From Porphyromonas uenonis DSM 23387 = JCM 13868 (GTDB lineage Bacteria > Bacteroidota > Bacteroidia > Bacteroidales > Porphyromonadaceae), in NCBI RefSeq assembly GCF_000482365.1, contig NZ_KI535306.1:4398-68397 (forward strand): DNA of 64,000 nucleotides, given 5' to 3'. Under the pieces are notes generated by a model that did not search any database, was not told the origin of the DNA, and saw nothing but the letters and a program-made list of their open reading frames with translations. The stretch's first letter is position 1; the number at the start of each line of letters is the position of its first letter. Shown here in pieces: positions 36,872 to 45,486 of this stretch. The position numbers and the translations under genes were made by a program.

Positions 36872-37600
36872 ATGAAGTACAAAGCACTACTCTTCGACCT
36901 CGATGACACGCTCTGGGCCACCTTCGACAATAATAAGGCGAGCCTACACAGACTCTACGATGAGGAAGGGTGGGGAGCCTATTACGCTACCTTTGAGGAC
37001 TACTTCGCCGTCTACTTCCCCCATCAGGAGCAGCTCTGGGACGACTATCGCAAGGGGTATATCAGCAAGGAGCAGCTACTCCTAGACCGTCTGCGCTATC
37101 CACTCCGGGGGCAGGTCTCGTGGAGCGATCAGCAAGTCAGGGAGCTCAATCAGCGCTTCATCGGCTATGTGCAGCAACAGACGGGACTTATCCCACATGC
37201 CCTCGAGGTGCTCGCAGAGCTACATCGTAGCTACACGATCGTCATCGTGAGCAATGGATTTGAAGAGACGCAGTACGGCAAGATCAACGGCTCCGGCTTG
37301 GCGCCCTACATTGACAAGGTGGTCTTGGTAGACCATGTCGGAGTGCCTAAGCCTGCGCCAGCCTTCCTAGACTACGCTTTGAAAGCAGTAGGGTGTAGTC
37401 GTCAGGAAGCCCTTGTCATCGGGGACAGTTGGCCGAGCGACATCATCTGTGCACTCAATAGTGGCATCGACTCCGTCTGGTACAACCTATGGCAAGTCCC
37501 GATGCCCGAATATGACCAGCAGCACCACTCAGTGCTTGAGATCAGAGACCTGCGGGAGCTACTGCCCCTGCTCACACCGAGTACCAATTCACGCCTATGA
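36872..37600 (+). CDS. YjjG-family HAD nucleotidase
   Basis: 242 residues. HAD motif I LFDLDDTLW (about 6-14), motif II IVSNGF (about 126-131), a Lys in VGVPKPAPAFL (about 154-164) and motif III GDSWPSDI (about 184-191) are visible. The YjjG-type members dephosphorylate pyrimidine nucleotides, including non-canonical ones. The stop overlaps the recO start (ATGA). Confidence 0.9.
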   Translation: MKYKALLFDLDDTLWATFDNNKASLHRLYDEEGWGAYYATFEDYFAVYFPHQEQLWDDYRKGYISKEQLLLDRLRYPLRGQVSWSDQQVRELNQRFIGYVQQQTGLIPHALEVLAELHRSYTIVIVSNGFEETQYGKINGSGLAPYIDKVVLVDHVGVPKPAPAFLDYALKAVGCSRQEALVIGDSWPSDIICALNSGIDSVWYNLWQVPMPEYDQQHHSVLEIRDLRELLPLLTPSTNSRL

Positions 37601-38328
37601 TTACCACGGTAGAGGGGGTCGTGCTGCGTGTCATCCCGTACTCAGACCGCTCACTCATAGCTACGCTCTACACCGACCTGTGGGGGGCTGCAGCCTTCTC
37701 CGTGCCTATCGGTAGCAGGAGCAGAGCAACAACCAACCTCTTCCAACCGCTACGAGGCCTGCAGCTTACGACCCCTTCACCCGCCAGTCAGCCCGTCAAG
37801 CTCATTCGTCAAGTACAGCTCGTCCGTGGTGCACTCCCCTTAGCTCAGCGTCCAGCCGCTAGCGGTTACTTCCTCTACCTCGCACAGCTCCTCAGAGAGC
37901 TACTCGCCCAAGAGCCAGAGGATCTGCAGCTGTATAACATAGTAGTGCAAGCCCTAGACCAGTTAGACCGCATCGAGAGCCTTGAAGAGCTACAAGGCTT
38001 TGACCTAGCCCTGCTCGTCTCCATACTGCGTGCCAAAGGGTACCTCCCCGAGGGGCTAGAGATGCGAAGCCTGGACTCAGAAAGCTACAAGACACACTGG
38101 CTAGACCTAGAGCAGTGGACGATACTCCCGCTCCGAACCGACTACTCCGTGCCGCTAACGCCAGAGCTACAGAGCGCCTTGCCGAGACTCCTACGATATG
38201 ATCTAGAGCGCTTTACGCCGAATAGCTTCGCGCCCGCAGAGTACGAGACCCTGCGCAGACTACTGCTCCACTTTACCGAGCTCCACTCGCCCTCCTTCCG
38301 CATCAAGCACATCACGCCGCTCCCCTAA
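37597..38328 (+). CDS. recO: DNA repair protein RecO
   Basis: 243 residues. An N-terminal OB-fold (about 1-80; VLRVIPYSDRSLIATLYT) is followed by a helical domain with the LRELLAQEPEDLQLYN segment. The zinc-binding cysteines of some RecO proteins are absent, as in many Bacteroidetes. It works with RecR/RecF in loading RecA on gaps. Overlaps the nucleotidase stop. Confidence 0.88.
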   Translation: MITTVEGVVLRVIPYSDRSLIATLYTDLWGAAAFSVPIGSRSRATTNLFQPLRGLQLTTPSPASQPVKLIRQVQLVRGALPLAQRPAASGYFLYLAQLLRELLAQEPEDLQLYNIVVQALDQLDRIESLEELQGFDLALLVSILRAKGYLPEGLEMRSLDSESYKTHWLDLEQWTILPLRTDYSVPLTPELQSALPRLLRYDLERFTPNSFAPAEYETLRRLLLHFTELHSPSFRIKHITPLP

Positions 38329-38387
38329 GCTAAGCTAGCCTTGGCTGTACACACCTCTTGTAACACACTCTATTCGTATCATATACG

Positions 38388-38510
38388 AGTTCCAAAAGTA
38401 GTTCTCCTTTTGGAACTTTTTAGTTCCAAGGGAGGAACTCTTTAGTTCCAACGCTGGAACTTTTCAGTTCCAAGGGAGGAACTCTTCGGTTCCAACGCTG
38501 GGAAGTTTTT
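38388..38510 (+). repeat. 22-bp-period array of AGTTCC-N6-GGAACT palindromes
   Basis: Units start at 38422, 38444, 38466 and 38488, exactly 22 bp apart, with loops alternating AAGGGA, AACGCT, AAGGGA, AACGCT, so a 44-bp higher-order repeat. A longer stem precedes them (38388-38417), its GGAACT half also 22 bp from the next. It fills most of the recO-mazG gap and lies upstream of a TACCTTTG box (38572-38579). Confidence 0.8.
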
Positions 38511-38600
38511 GGAAAGTTGTAGGATTGATTCGTCGCACGGCTGGTTGCGAGGTGCTTTGACCTCAAAGTGGTACCTTTGCACTGTAATAACTGACAAGCT

Positions 38601-39392
38601 ATGATACACAGCAAAGATGAACGGCTGGAGGCTTTCTCCCGTCTACTGGATGTCCTCGACAATCTGCGTACCCACTGCCCCTGGGATCGCAAGCAGACGA
38701 ATGAGTCGCTACGGGCTAACACGATCGAGGAGGTCTACGAGCTGAGCGATGCACTACAGCAAGGTGATACGAATGCGGTGTGCAAGGAGCTGGGCGATGT
38801 GCTCCTGCATGTCCTCTTCTATGCTCGCATAGGAGATGAGCAGGGGGACTTTGACATTGTGGATGTGTGCAACAAGCTGTGCAACAAGCTCATCTTTCGC
38901 CACCCGCATATCTATGCGACTGAGCAGGTCGAGGATGCGGGTCAGGTGGTGCAGCTATGGGAGCAGGTGAAGCAAAAGGAGAAGGACGGCAATAAGTCGG
39001 TCCTCTCGGGCGTGCCGTCGGCTCTGCCAGCACTGATCAAGGCGTACCGCATACAGGACAAGGCGCGTGCCGTCGGCTTCGACTGGCAGGAGCGTGAGGA
39101 GGTCTGGGCAAAGGTGCGCGAAGAGCTTCAGGAGGTTGAGCAGGAGATGACTTCGGGGAGTGCCGATGATCTAGAAGCTGAGGTAGGGGACTTGCTCTTT
39201 AGCATTGTCAATGCGGCTCGTCTCTATGGGGTTAACCCAGACAATGCATTGGAGCGCACGAATCGTAAGTTTATCGAGCGCTTTGAGTACATTGAGCGGA
39301 CCGCTAAGGAGCATGGCAAAAGCATCACCGACCTCTCGCTAGAGGAGATGGAGACGCTATGGCAGGAAGCAAAGAAGGGTGTCAACCAATAA
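38601..39392 (+). CDS. mazG: Nucleoside triphosphate pyrophosphohydrolase MazG
   Basis: 263 residues with two MazG modules. The first (about 10-110) holds CPWDRKQTNESLRANTIEE(V)YE and ELGDVLLHVLFYARI with the EExxE/ExxD metal ligands. The second (about 150-250) has EEVGDLLF-type residues (EAEVGDLLFSIVNAARL). It hydrolyses NTPs/dNTPs to monophosphates, a house-cleaning role. TACCTTTG lies 22 bp upstream. Confidence 0.94.
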   Translation: MIHSKDERLEAFSRLLDVLDNLRTHCPWDRKQTNESLRANTIEEVYELSDALQQGDTNAVCKELGDVLLHVLFYARIGDEQGDFDIVDVCNKLCNKLIFRHPHIYATEQVEDAGQVVQLWEQVKQKEKDGNKSVLSGVPSALPALIKAYRIQDKARAVGFDWQEREEVWAKVREELQEVEQEMTSGSADDLEAEVGDLLFSIVNAARLYGVNPDNALERTNRKFIERFEYIERTAKEHGKSITDLSLEEMETLWQEAKKGVNQ

Positions 39393-39406
39393 GTCCTGTC
39401 TTCGCT

Positions 39407-40336
39407 ATGATCGCATGTAGTCTCTCTAAGCAAACTTGCCCGCATTGCCACAACAGCAGCTACACCGAGCTGTGGGAGTGTGAGGATCATCTGGTCTCGC
39501 ATGAGCGGTATGCGATAGGGCGCTGCAACCAGTGCGGACTGCTACAGACCTTGACGCCGCCTCCTGCAGAGGAGCTAGGACACTACTACGACAGCTCTGA
39601 CTATCTGAGCCATCAGACTGAGGGGCGGGGCGATATGGCCCGCATCTATCGTGCAGTAAAGCGTTACCGCATAGGACGGCGTGTACGGACCGCTCGCAAG
39701 CTCTGTGCGACATCTCCGCAGATGATGCTGGAGGTCGGAGCGGGTGTCGGAGCTTTTGCCAATGCTATGCAGGAGCGAGGGTGCAAGGCTTATGTCGTGG
39801 AGCAGAGCAAAGCGGCACGAGAGCTGTGCGCTCAGAAGATTCCCAGCGAGCAACTCTTTGCCACGACACAAGAGCTTGTGGCGCACACCGATCTATCTGG
39901 TCAGCTAGACCTGATCTGTCTGTGGCATAGTTTGGAGCATTTGCCAGATTTGGCCGATCAGCTGGAAATTTACGATAAACTTCTCAAGCCTGGGGGAACG
40001 CTTTGCATCGCTGTGCCTAATGCGCAGAGCTTTGACGCTAGCTATTACCGAGAGCTATGGGCCGCCTACGATGTGCCGCGACATCTGTGGCACTTTACAC
40101 CACACTCGATGCGGCAGACGGTGGAGGCGCACCACTTCTCCCTAAAGAAGATTCGCCCGCAGCGACTAGATGTTTACTACATTGCACTGCTGAGCGAAAG
40201 CTACAAGCAGGGTGGGCGCATGAACTGGGTCACTTGGCTCAAAGCTTTTGGCGTGGGATTCTCTTACCACATACGCTCTCTCTTTACGCCGATGAGAGCG
40301 AGCGCACAGCTCTACCACTTCGTCCGTCAAAAGTAA
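39407..40336 (+). CDS. Class I SAM methyltransferase with zinc-ribbon N-terminus
   Basis: 309 residues from ATG 39407; an in-frame ATG at 39359 lies inside mazG and is less likely. Two CxxC pairs (CPHC near 10, CNQC near 42) form a zinc ribbon. The methyltransferase_23-type core follows, with MLEVGAGVGAFANAM as motif I (about 107-121) and LWHSLEHLPD near 182. Relatives often modify lipids, quinones or sugars; the substrate is unknown. The stop overlaps the next ATG by one base. Confidence 0.82.
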   Translation: MIACSLSKQTCPHCHNSSYTELWECEDHLVSHERYAIGRCNQCGLLQTLTPPPAEELGHYYDSSDYLSHQTEGRGDMARIYRAVKRYRIGRRVRTARKLCATSPQMMLEVGAGVGAFANAMQERGCKAYVVEQSKAARELCAQKIPSEQLFATTQELVAHTDLSGQLDLICLWHSLEHLPDLADQLEIYDKLLKPGGTLCIAVPNAQSFDASYYRELWAAYDVPRHLWHFTPHSMRQTVEAHHFSLKKIRPQRLDVYYIALLSESYKQGGRMNWVTWLKAFGVGFSYHIRSLFTPMRASAQLYHFVRQK

Positions 40337-41526
40337 TGAAGGCGCGACAGCTACTGGGGGCGATCCTACTACTGCTAGCCCCGATCTCCGTACTCTGCGC
40401 TAGCAACGTTGCGGAGCTGGGCGTGGACTCGGTGCATCTGCGCGTAGGGGTAGACGCAGTGACTTTCTTTCGCAATAATGAGTACCACTCTGACTATCAG
40501 CTCGGCTATACGCTCCCTGGATGGCAGCTGAGCCCCACAGTGGCGCTGGAGCATCGCAAGGTGCGACTCGTTGGTGGGGTTTACAGCCTCACTTTACTAG
40601 GTGCACAGCGCTACCCACGAGGAGGCTGGTACGACCACTTGCCACACTGGGGGGCCAAGCCTGAGGAGCAGGGAAGTGGCGTGCATCTGCGTCCTATCCT
40701 CTCCTTACAATACAAGCCGAACGACCATATCAACGTCTCGATGGGGACGCTCCTCGGGGCTAAGACGATAGCGCTACGAGGTGTCGCCTCGTCTACCGTC
40801 GATCAAGGCGGGACGCTCTCGCTCGTCTCTCCGCTCTACGACCCTGAGTACAGCTTCACACGGGATCCTGCGCAGGGTGCGATGATCCAGCTAAGCTATC
40901 CACGCTTTGACCTAGAGGCGCTTGTGGACTGGCAAGGGTTTATCTTCCCTGGCGAGACTCATCAAGAGGCTTTTGCAGCACTGCTGGCGACTGCTTACAG
41001 GCTTTACGACAAGGAGCCTTGGTGCGTGCAGTTTACTTGTCAAGCCACGGCTCATCATCGGGCAGGCGAGATACAGCAGATGTCACCACCAGACACGCTA
41101 CACACCTATCTGGCGGGAGCTGCTGGGGTGACCACACAATATAGATATGCCTCGCAGGGGACGGTCGAAGGTGCGTTGCACTTTTTGGGCTCCTCGCTAC
41201 GTGACGGCAAGCCTGAGCCACCTCTTGGATATGGTCTCTATGGTCGCTTGGCTTGGCGACATAAGCTCCTTCGCCTAGCGGCTGATGCTACCTACGGACA
41301 CAACTACTATGCGCCATACGGAGGACCGCTCCTTTCGTCAGCTCGTACAGCAGACGATCAATGGCGACTGGGCGTTTATCCAGCACTAGACGTGCCTCTC
41401 TCGGGCTTCGGAGACTTGCGCTTCGAGGGTGCCCTCTGGTGGAACCATCGCACCGCTACGCAGAGCCGTCTGAGCCATATGCTCTCCCTGACGCTCACCT
41501 TCCACTACGACAAAGTATTTCGCTAA
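40336..41526 (+). CDS. Outer-membrane protein, hypothetical
   Basis: 396 residues from ATG 40336 (MKARQLLGAILLLLAP), which gives a proper signal peptide ending about LCAS. The rest is aromatic-rich alternating beta strands ending in a strand LTFHYDKVF, typical of an outer-membrane barrel. No enzymatic motif. Translation is coupled to the methyltransferase (TAATG). The longer frame from 40057 overlaps that gene and is rejected. Confidence 0.72.
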   Translation: MKARQLLGAILLLLAPISVLCASNVAELGVDSVHLRVGVDAVTFFRNNEYHSDYQLGYTLPGWQLSPTVALEHRKVRLVGGVYSLTLLGAQRYPRGGWYDHLPHWGAKPEEQGSGVHLRPILSLQYKPNDHINVSMGTLLGAKTIALRGVASSTVDQGGTLSLVSPLYDPEYSFTRDPAQGAMIQLSYPRFDLEALVDWQGFIFPGETHQEAFAALLATAYRLYDKEPWCVQFTCQATAHHRAGEIQQMSPPDTLHTYLAGAAGVTTQYRYASQGTVEGALHFLGSSLRDGKPEPPLGYGLYGRLAWRHKLLRLAADATYGHNYYAPYGGPLLSSARTADDQWRLGVYPALDVPLSGFGDLRFEGALWWNHRTATQSRLSHMLSLTLTFHYDKVFR

Positions 41527-41597
41527 AGGGGGGCGGGCTTAGCTTCTTTTAGCCGAGAAAGGGGAGTAGTGCTTCCTTTTTTAGATACAACCGTTTA

Positions 41598-41630
41598 GGC
41601 TGTCTGCTTTTGATCAAGTAGGCAGCCTTT
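41598..41630. terminator. Terminator between convergent genes
   Basis: GGCTGTCT (41598-41605) pairs with AGGCAGCC (41620-41627) with one G-T pair, followed by TTT. It lies between the outer-membrane protein gene and the convergent XRE regulator. Confidence 0.6.
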
Positions 41631-41654
41631 GCTTTTGACTGTACGAGGCAGCTT

Positions 41655-42170
41655 TTACTTCTTAGTGCTCTGAGGAACGAATATCTCGTAGCTCCCGTCA
41701 CTATAAAAAATGCGTATCTCGTGAACTTCACGCTCTGGAGCATCTGGCTGGTGAAGCATCTGACGTATCTGCTCAACCTCCTCTCTGGTAAATGGAAAGG
41801 GCGCTCCTTGACTCTGTGAAGTATGCTCAGACGCGAGCTCCCGCTGCACAGGCTGTGCTGGCTGAAGAGACGCAGAGCTGCCTCCCTCATAACTGCCAAA
41901 GAGCGTGCCCTCTAAAGAGGTCGTGGCGCCCTTCGCCTCTTCGCGCTTAGCGGCTCCCTTGCCAAAGAGTAGCCACTCATAGCTCCACGATGGATAGGCG
42001 GCGATGATATTATTCAGCGTCTCTATGGTGGGACGATTGCGCCCGTTGAGCATATGACTGATGACAGATGGCGTGATACCCGCCTCTGTCGCAAAAGCTG
42101 TAGCGTTTAGCTCCATAGACTCCATCATGTAGCGTACACGCTCTATAATTCCCTCTGATTCGATCAACAT
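41655..42170 (-). CDS. XRE-family transcriptional regulator
   Basis: 171 residues. The N-terminal HTH_3 domain (about 8-65) includes LNATAFATEAGITPSVISHMLNGRNRPTIETL. A low-complexity linker and a C-terminal helix follow (FTREEVEQIRQMLHQPDAP), ending in a strand (IRIFYSDGSYEIFVP). Start at 42170 fits the promoter at 42240-42269; the frame further upstream crosses that promoter. A 14-bp palindrome just downstream of the -7 box suggests autoregulation. No adjacent target gene is obvious. Confidence 0.82.
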   Translation of the reverse strand: MLIESEGIIERVRYMMESMELNATAFATEAGITPSVISHMLNGRNRPTIETLNNIIAAYPSWSYEWLLFGKGAAKREEAKGATTSLEGTLFGSYEGGSSASLQPAQPVQRELASEHTSQSQGAPFPFTREEVEQIRQMLHQPDAPEREVHEIRIFYSDGSYEIFVPQSTKK

Positions 42171-42227
42171 AGTCTCTCTCTTTATCACATATTCATTTGT
42201 AACACTAGGTGCTACAGCCGACAGAAA

Positions 42228-42269
42228 TGTATTGCCATACAAATGTAGCAAATACAATTGAAATAACAA
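42228..42269 (-). promoter_or_regulatory. Promoter and operator-like palindrome of the XRE regulator
   Basis: On the - strand: TTG (42269-42267), a 19-bp spacer, TACATTTG (42247-42240), and then the perfect palindrome TGTAT-TGCC-ATACA (42228-42241) overlapping the end of the -7 box. Confidence 0.55.
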
Positions 42270-42948
42270 GTCATCCTGTGATAGAGAGGTGCTATTTGGA
42301 GTGGATTCGCTGGATAGCGTACGGTTTTCCACTTATATCTCATCTCCACATATCGAAACCTATAAACTGGCCAATAGGCAGTTACAGCTGCTTTCTAGCA
42401 GAATAGAGTAGGGGAGAGCTGCTACCTATCAATACACAATCAGATATTAGCAGCCTACTGCTTATCAAATATGCTGTAAGTGTCTCATAACTAATCAATA
42501 GAATATAATTCTCAGACGGTTATAATATCGTGAAACGCTAGATATCACAAGTAAATCTTCCATTGTTCAACTGTGATAACCACCGAGGTTATTATGATGC
42601 TAAGTTTCTGTCAATACAGTTGTGATGCGGTTGAGTTGTATTGCGCTTCGACATGATTCATTTGTAGCCTCATGCCTTGTTTAATTGTGATCGACTTGTA
42701 TCGTCTTTTGGCTTCTGTTTTTTGCTTTGTCAATGCCGACTCCTAGTAACTAGTCGAGATCAATGTCGAGAGCGTCACAAGAGACGATAAATTAGTAATA
42801 AGGATTGGGGGCTAGCAAAACGACGCCCTAACGAGAGGCTCTGATTTTACGCCGAAGCTTTAAGCTTAGCTCAGGGCTGACACATAAAAAATGAGCTGGT
42901 TTCAGATGCTCCCGAAGAATTTTCAAATAGCTCGGTGGATATTTCTGA

Positions 42949-43200
42949 TTTCCTACCTAGGAAATGGGCAAATTCTTCGGACTTATGATTTGATTCTTCC
43001 GAAGTTTCATTTGATTCCTCCGAGGAATTTTTGATTTCCTAAGTAGCTATTGGGCAAATCCCTAGGTAGAAATTCAATTCTTCGGGAGGAAGGTGTAATC
43101 AGAAAGGTTCCGTAGCCACTCTGTAGCGATAGTCGGACCGAGCATCCCTAGTTATCGTCATATGCTGCTCCTTCCTAGACGGCTGGTTATAATGCGTCAG
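42949..43200 (+). repeat. Dispersed intergenic repeat, copy B with extra palindromic modules
   Basis: 43036-43200 matches 18510-18676. Additional CCTACCTAG...GGGCAAATTC and CTTCGGA/TCCGAAG modules precede it (42949-43030). It lies in the 1.4-kb gap 42270-43689, which contains no convincing gene. Confidence 0.7.
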
Positions 43201-43228
43201 TCCTGAAGCTTAACTAGCTTTTGTCTCC

Positions 43229-43405
43229 GGAGACTGTTGCAAAAGTCAACAGTCTCACAATCTTGCAAGCAAGATTGTCCTGACTTTGCAGAAAGAATGA
43301 AGCGCAAGGCGCTGAGGGTGAGGCCTGAAGGGAGCATACCTCCGTATGTGACCGAAGCCGAATCCCGAGAGCAACACTGCGATTCGCCTTTATGCAACAG
43401 TCTCC
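43229..43405. mobile_element. MITE-like element, 177 bp
   Basis: Perfect 13-bp terminal inverted repeats GGAGACTGTTGCA / TGCAACAGTCTCC (43229-43241 and 43393-43405) with TCC on both sides (43226-43228, 43406-43408). The interior has further hairpins and no transposase. The GAGACTGTTGCA end resembles IS5-group ends from memory; the parent IS is not in the window. Confidence 0.6.
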
Positions 43406-43689
43406 TCCGATGATTTCTAGCGGATTGCGACAGCATAGCAGAAGGGCTCAACCTTCTAAATTCAGCGATTGAGCCTCTTGGTTCTAATTCTAATATCAGC
43501 TTGCATATATAGGAGACGAACTAGGAGCCGCACTCTAGTCTCTAGGAGCGAAAATACTTGCTCGTCACGGGGAGCAGGCTTGGTAGAGAGTTATCTAAGC
43601 GTAGCTAGACGAAGCAGCCCCATTTACCGCTCACCTCTTCGCTTCTAAGACCTTTGAGCTCAGTTACCATACGAAAGCCACTAGAGCCT

Positions 43690-45225
43690 TTACTTAGCCT
43701 TGCGACTAGCAACCTGTCCGAGCGTCTTGCGTAAGCGAGTGAAGAGGTCTGTAGTTGGAAGTTCTGCTTTGGTAGTCTCAGCCTCACGGCGCTCAGAGAC
43801 GATGAGCAGGATATCATCAGGATGCAGGTGTAGTCCTCCCTTTGGCACTATATAGCGGTCGTTGCGACGTACGAGGATAACCAGCTCTTCGGGATTGAGC
43901 GCAAGGTCCTTGAGTAGATGTCCTTTGGTCAGCATCTCCTCTACGACTACACGCTCCTCCATATTTGTATTAGTCTCCTCAGGGATCTCAACTCCCATGA
44001 AGTAACCTTCGGGAGGAGCGGGCTCCGCTAGGTGTAGCGCACGAGCGACAGGCGTGATCGTCATACCCTGACAGATGAGCGATACCAGCGTGATGACAAA
44101 GACTATAGTAAATATGTGATTAGACTGAGGCACCTCGGCCAGTACGGGGTAGGTGGCAAAGAGTATCGGAGCGGCTCCACGCAGACCGACCCAGGAGGTG
44201 AAGAGACGAGCTTTGAAGGATAGGTTACGGAATGGCAGCAGCGTCACAAAACAAGCTAGCGGACGGGCTACAAACATCATTAGCACAGCAATGAGTAGCG
44301 TTGGGATCAATACGGGGAGCATGTCGCTCGGATTGACCAATAGTCCTAGCATGATAAAGAGTATAATCTGTACGAGCCAGGTGATACCATCGAAGAAGCC
44401 GTACACCGACTTTCGGGCTGTTATTTTGCTATTCCCTAGATAGATACCAGCGATGTAGACGGCTAGGTAACCGTTGCCTCCGATATACCACGTGCTCACG
44501 TAGGTGATCATGACAAAGCAGAGCAAAGCGATGGGATAGAGAACTTCGTTCTGAATGTTCAGATTATTGAGCATCTTGACGCATAGCCACCCAAAGAGGA
44601 AGCCGCCTATGATTCCAAAGAAAAACTGTAGTACGAGGCTCCCAGCCACACCCCATAGGGATGTTTCTCCTCCCATGACGAAGCCGATCAGCGCGACAGT
44701 AATCATGTAAGCCATCGGGTCGTTACTACCGCTCTCTAGCTCTAGGAGAGGTTTGAGATTTTCCTTGAGATGCACACGTTGCGAACGTAGGATGGCAAAG
44801 ACCGAGGCCGAGTCGGTACTGGACATCGTGGCAGCCAGCAAGATGGCGATAGGTAGCGAGAAGGTGAGCGAAGCAAAGAGGTAGTGCGTCACGCCAAAGA
44901 TGAGCAATCCCGTGAAGAGTGTCGTAAGCAAGACTCCGATAGTACTCAAGGCAATACCTTCGCCTAGCACGGGGCGTATCTGCGAGAGCTTGGTACCCAT
45001 ACCACCCGAAAAGAGAATGATCGATAGCGCCACGATTCCAATGGACTGCACCCCCCTCATATTGCTAAACTGGATGCCGATGCCATCAACCCCAAAGAGC
45101 ATACCTGTCAGCAAGAAGAGAAGCAGTGCAGGTACCCCAAAGCGCGCACCTACCTTACCAAGTAGGATAGCAACAAAGATTACAACGGATCCAATAATCA
45201 GAAAGGTCTCAGTAGATAAAATCAT
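43690..45225 (-). CDS. Potassium/proton antiporter (CPA1, NhaP2/CvrA type)
   Basis: 511 residues. About 12-13 membrane segments form the Na+/H+ exchanger domain (about 1-385), including LAATMSSTDSASVFAIL and LELESGSNDPMAYM, the acidic ion-binding helices. A C-terminal RCK_C (TrkA-C) domain follows (about 400-485; LVILVRRNDRYIVPKGGLHLHPDDILLIV). It exports K+ (or Na+) in exchange for protons across the inner membrane. Monocistronic, transcribed away from the terminator at 45393. Confidence 0.93.
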   Translation of the reverse strand: MILSTETFLIIGSVVIFVAILLGKVGARFGVPALLLFLLTGMLFGVDGIGIQFSNMRGVQSIGIVALSIILFSGGMGTKLSQIRPVLGEGIALSTIGVLLTTLFTGLLIFGVTHYLFASLTFSLPIAILLAATMSSTDSASVFAILRSQRVHLKENLKPLLELESGSNDPMAYMITVALIGFVMGGETSLWGVAGSLVLQFFFGIIGGFLFGWLCVKMLNNLNIQNEVLYPIALLCFVMITYVSTWYIGGNGYLAVYIAGIYLGNSKITARKSVYGFFDGITWLVQIILFIMLGLLVNPSDMLPVLIPTLLIAVLMMFVARPLACFVTLLPFRNLSFKARLFTSWVGLRGAAPILFATYPVLAEVPQSNHIFTIVFVITLVSLICQGMTITPVARALHLAEPAPPEGYFMGVEIPEETNTNMEERVVVEEMLTKGHLLKDLALNPEELVILVRRNDRYIVPKGGLHLHPDDILLIVSERREAETTKAELPTTDLFTRLRKTLGQVASRKAK

Positions 45226-45392
45226 ATGGCGATGCTAAGTGAATATGGTAGCCCAACAAAAAGCTCCTAGAGAGCTACAACTCTCATTAAAGAAGGGAAA
45301 TAATACGTCAGCAAATATACGAAAGAAATCGATTCTCTCCGTCTAAAAAGGGCCGACACGCCACAATAGTCTGGTAACTTAGGAGTAAACAA

Positions 45393-45436
45393 AAGACGAC
45401 CACGAGGGATTCTAGATGTTCCTTCGTGGTCGTCTT
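45393..45436. terminator. Terminator downstream of the fimbrillin-like gene
   Basis: A 13-bp stem (45393-45405 with 45424-45436) with an 18-nt loop. On the - strand it is followed by TTTTG, so it ends the transcript of the gene at 45487-47067. Confidence 0.75.
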
Positions 45437-45486
45437 ATTAGCCGTGTTACACCTCCTACATATTATATAAGGTGCAAGGAGAGAGG

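Noticed and set aside
40057-40335. N-terminal extension of the outer-membrane protein frame
   Set aside because: It overlaps the methyltransferase gene; the ATG at 40336 gives a signal peptide and stop-start coupling.
43197-43451. 84-residue open frame on the - strand
   Set aside because: It spans the MITE-like element and its hairpins; the frame is a by-product of the repeat.
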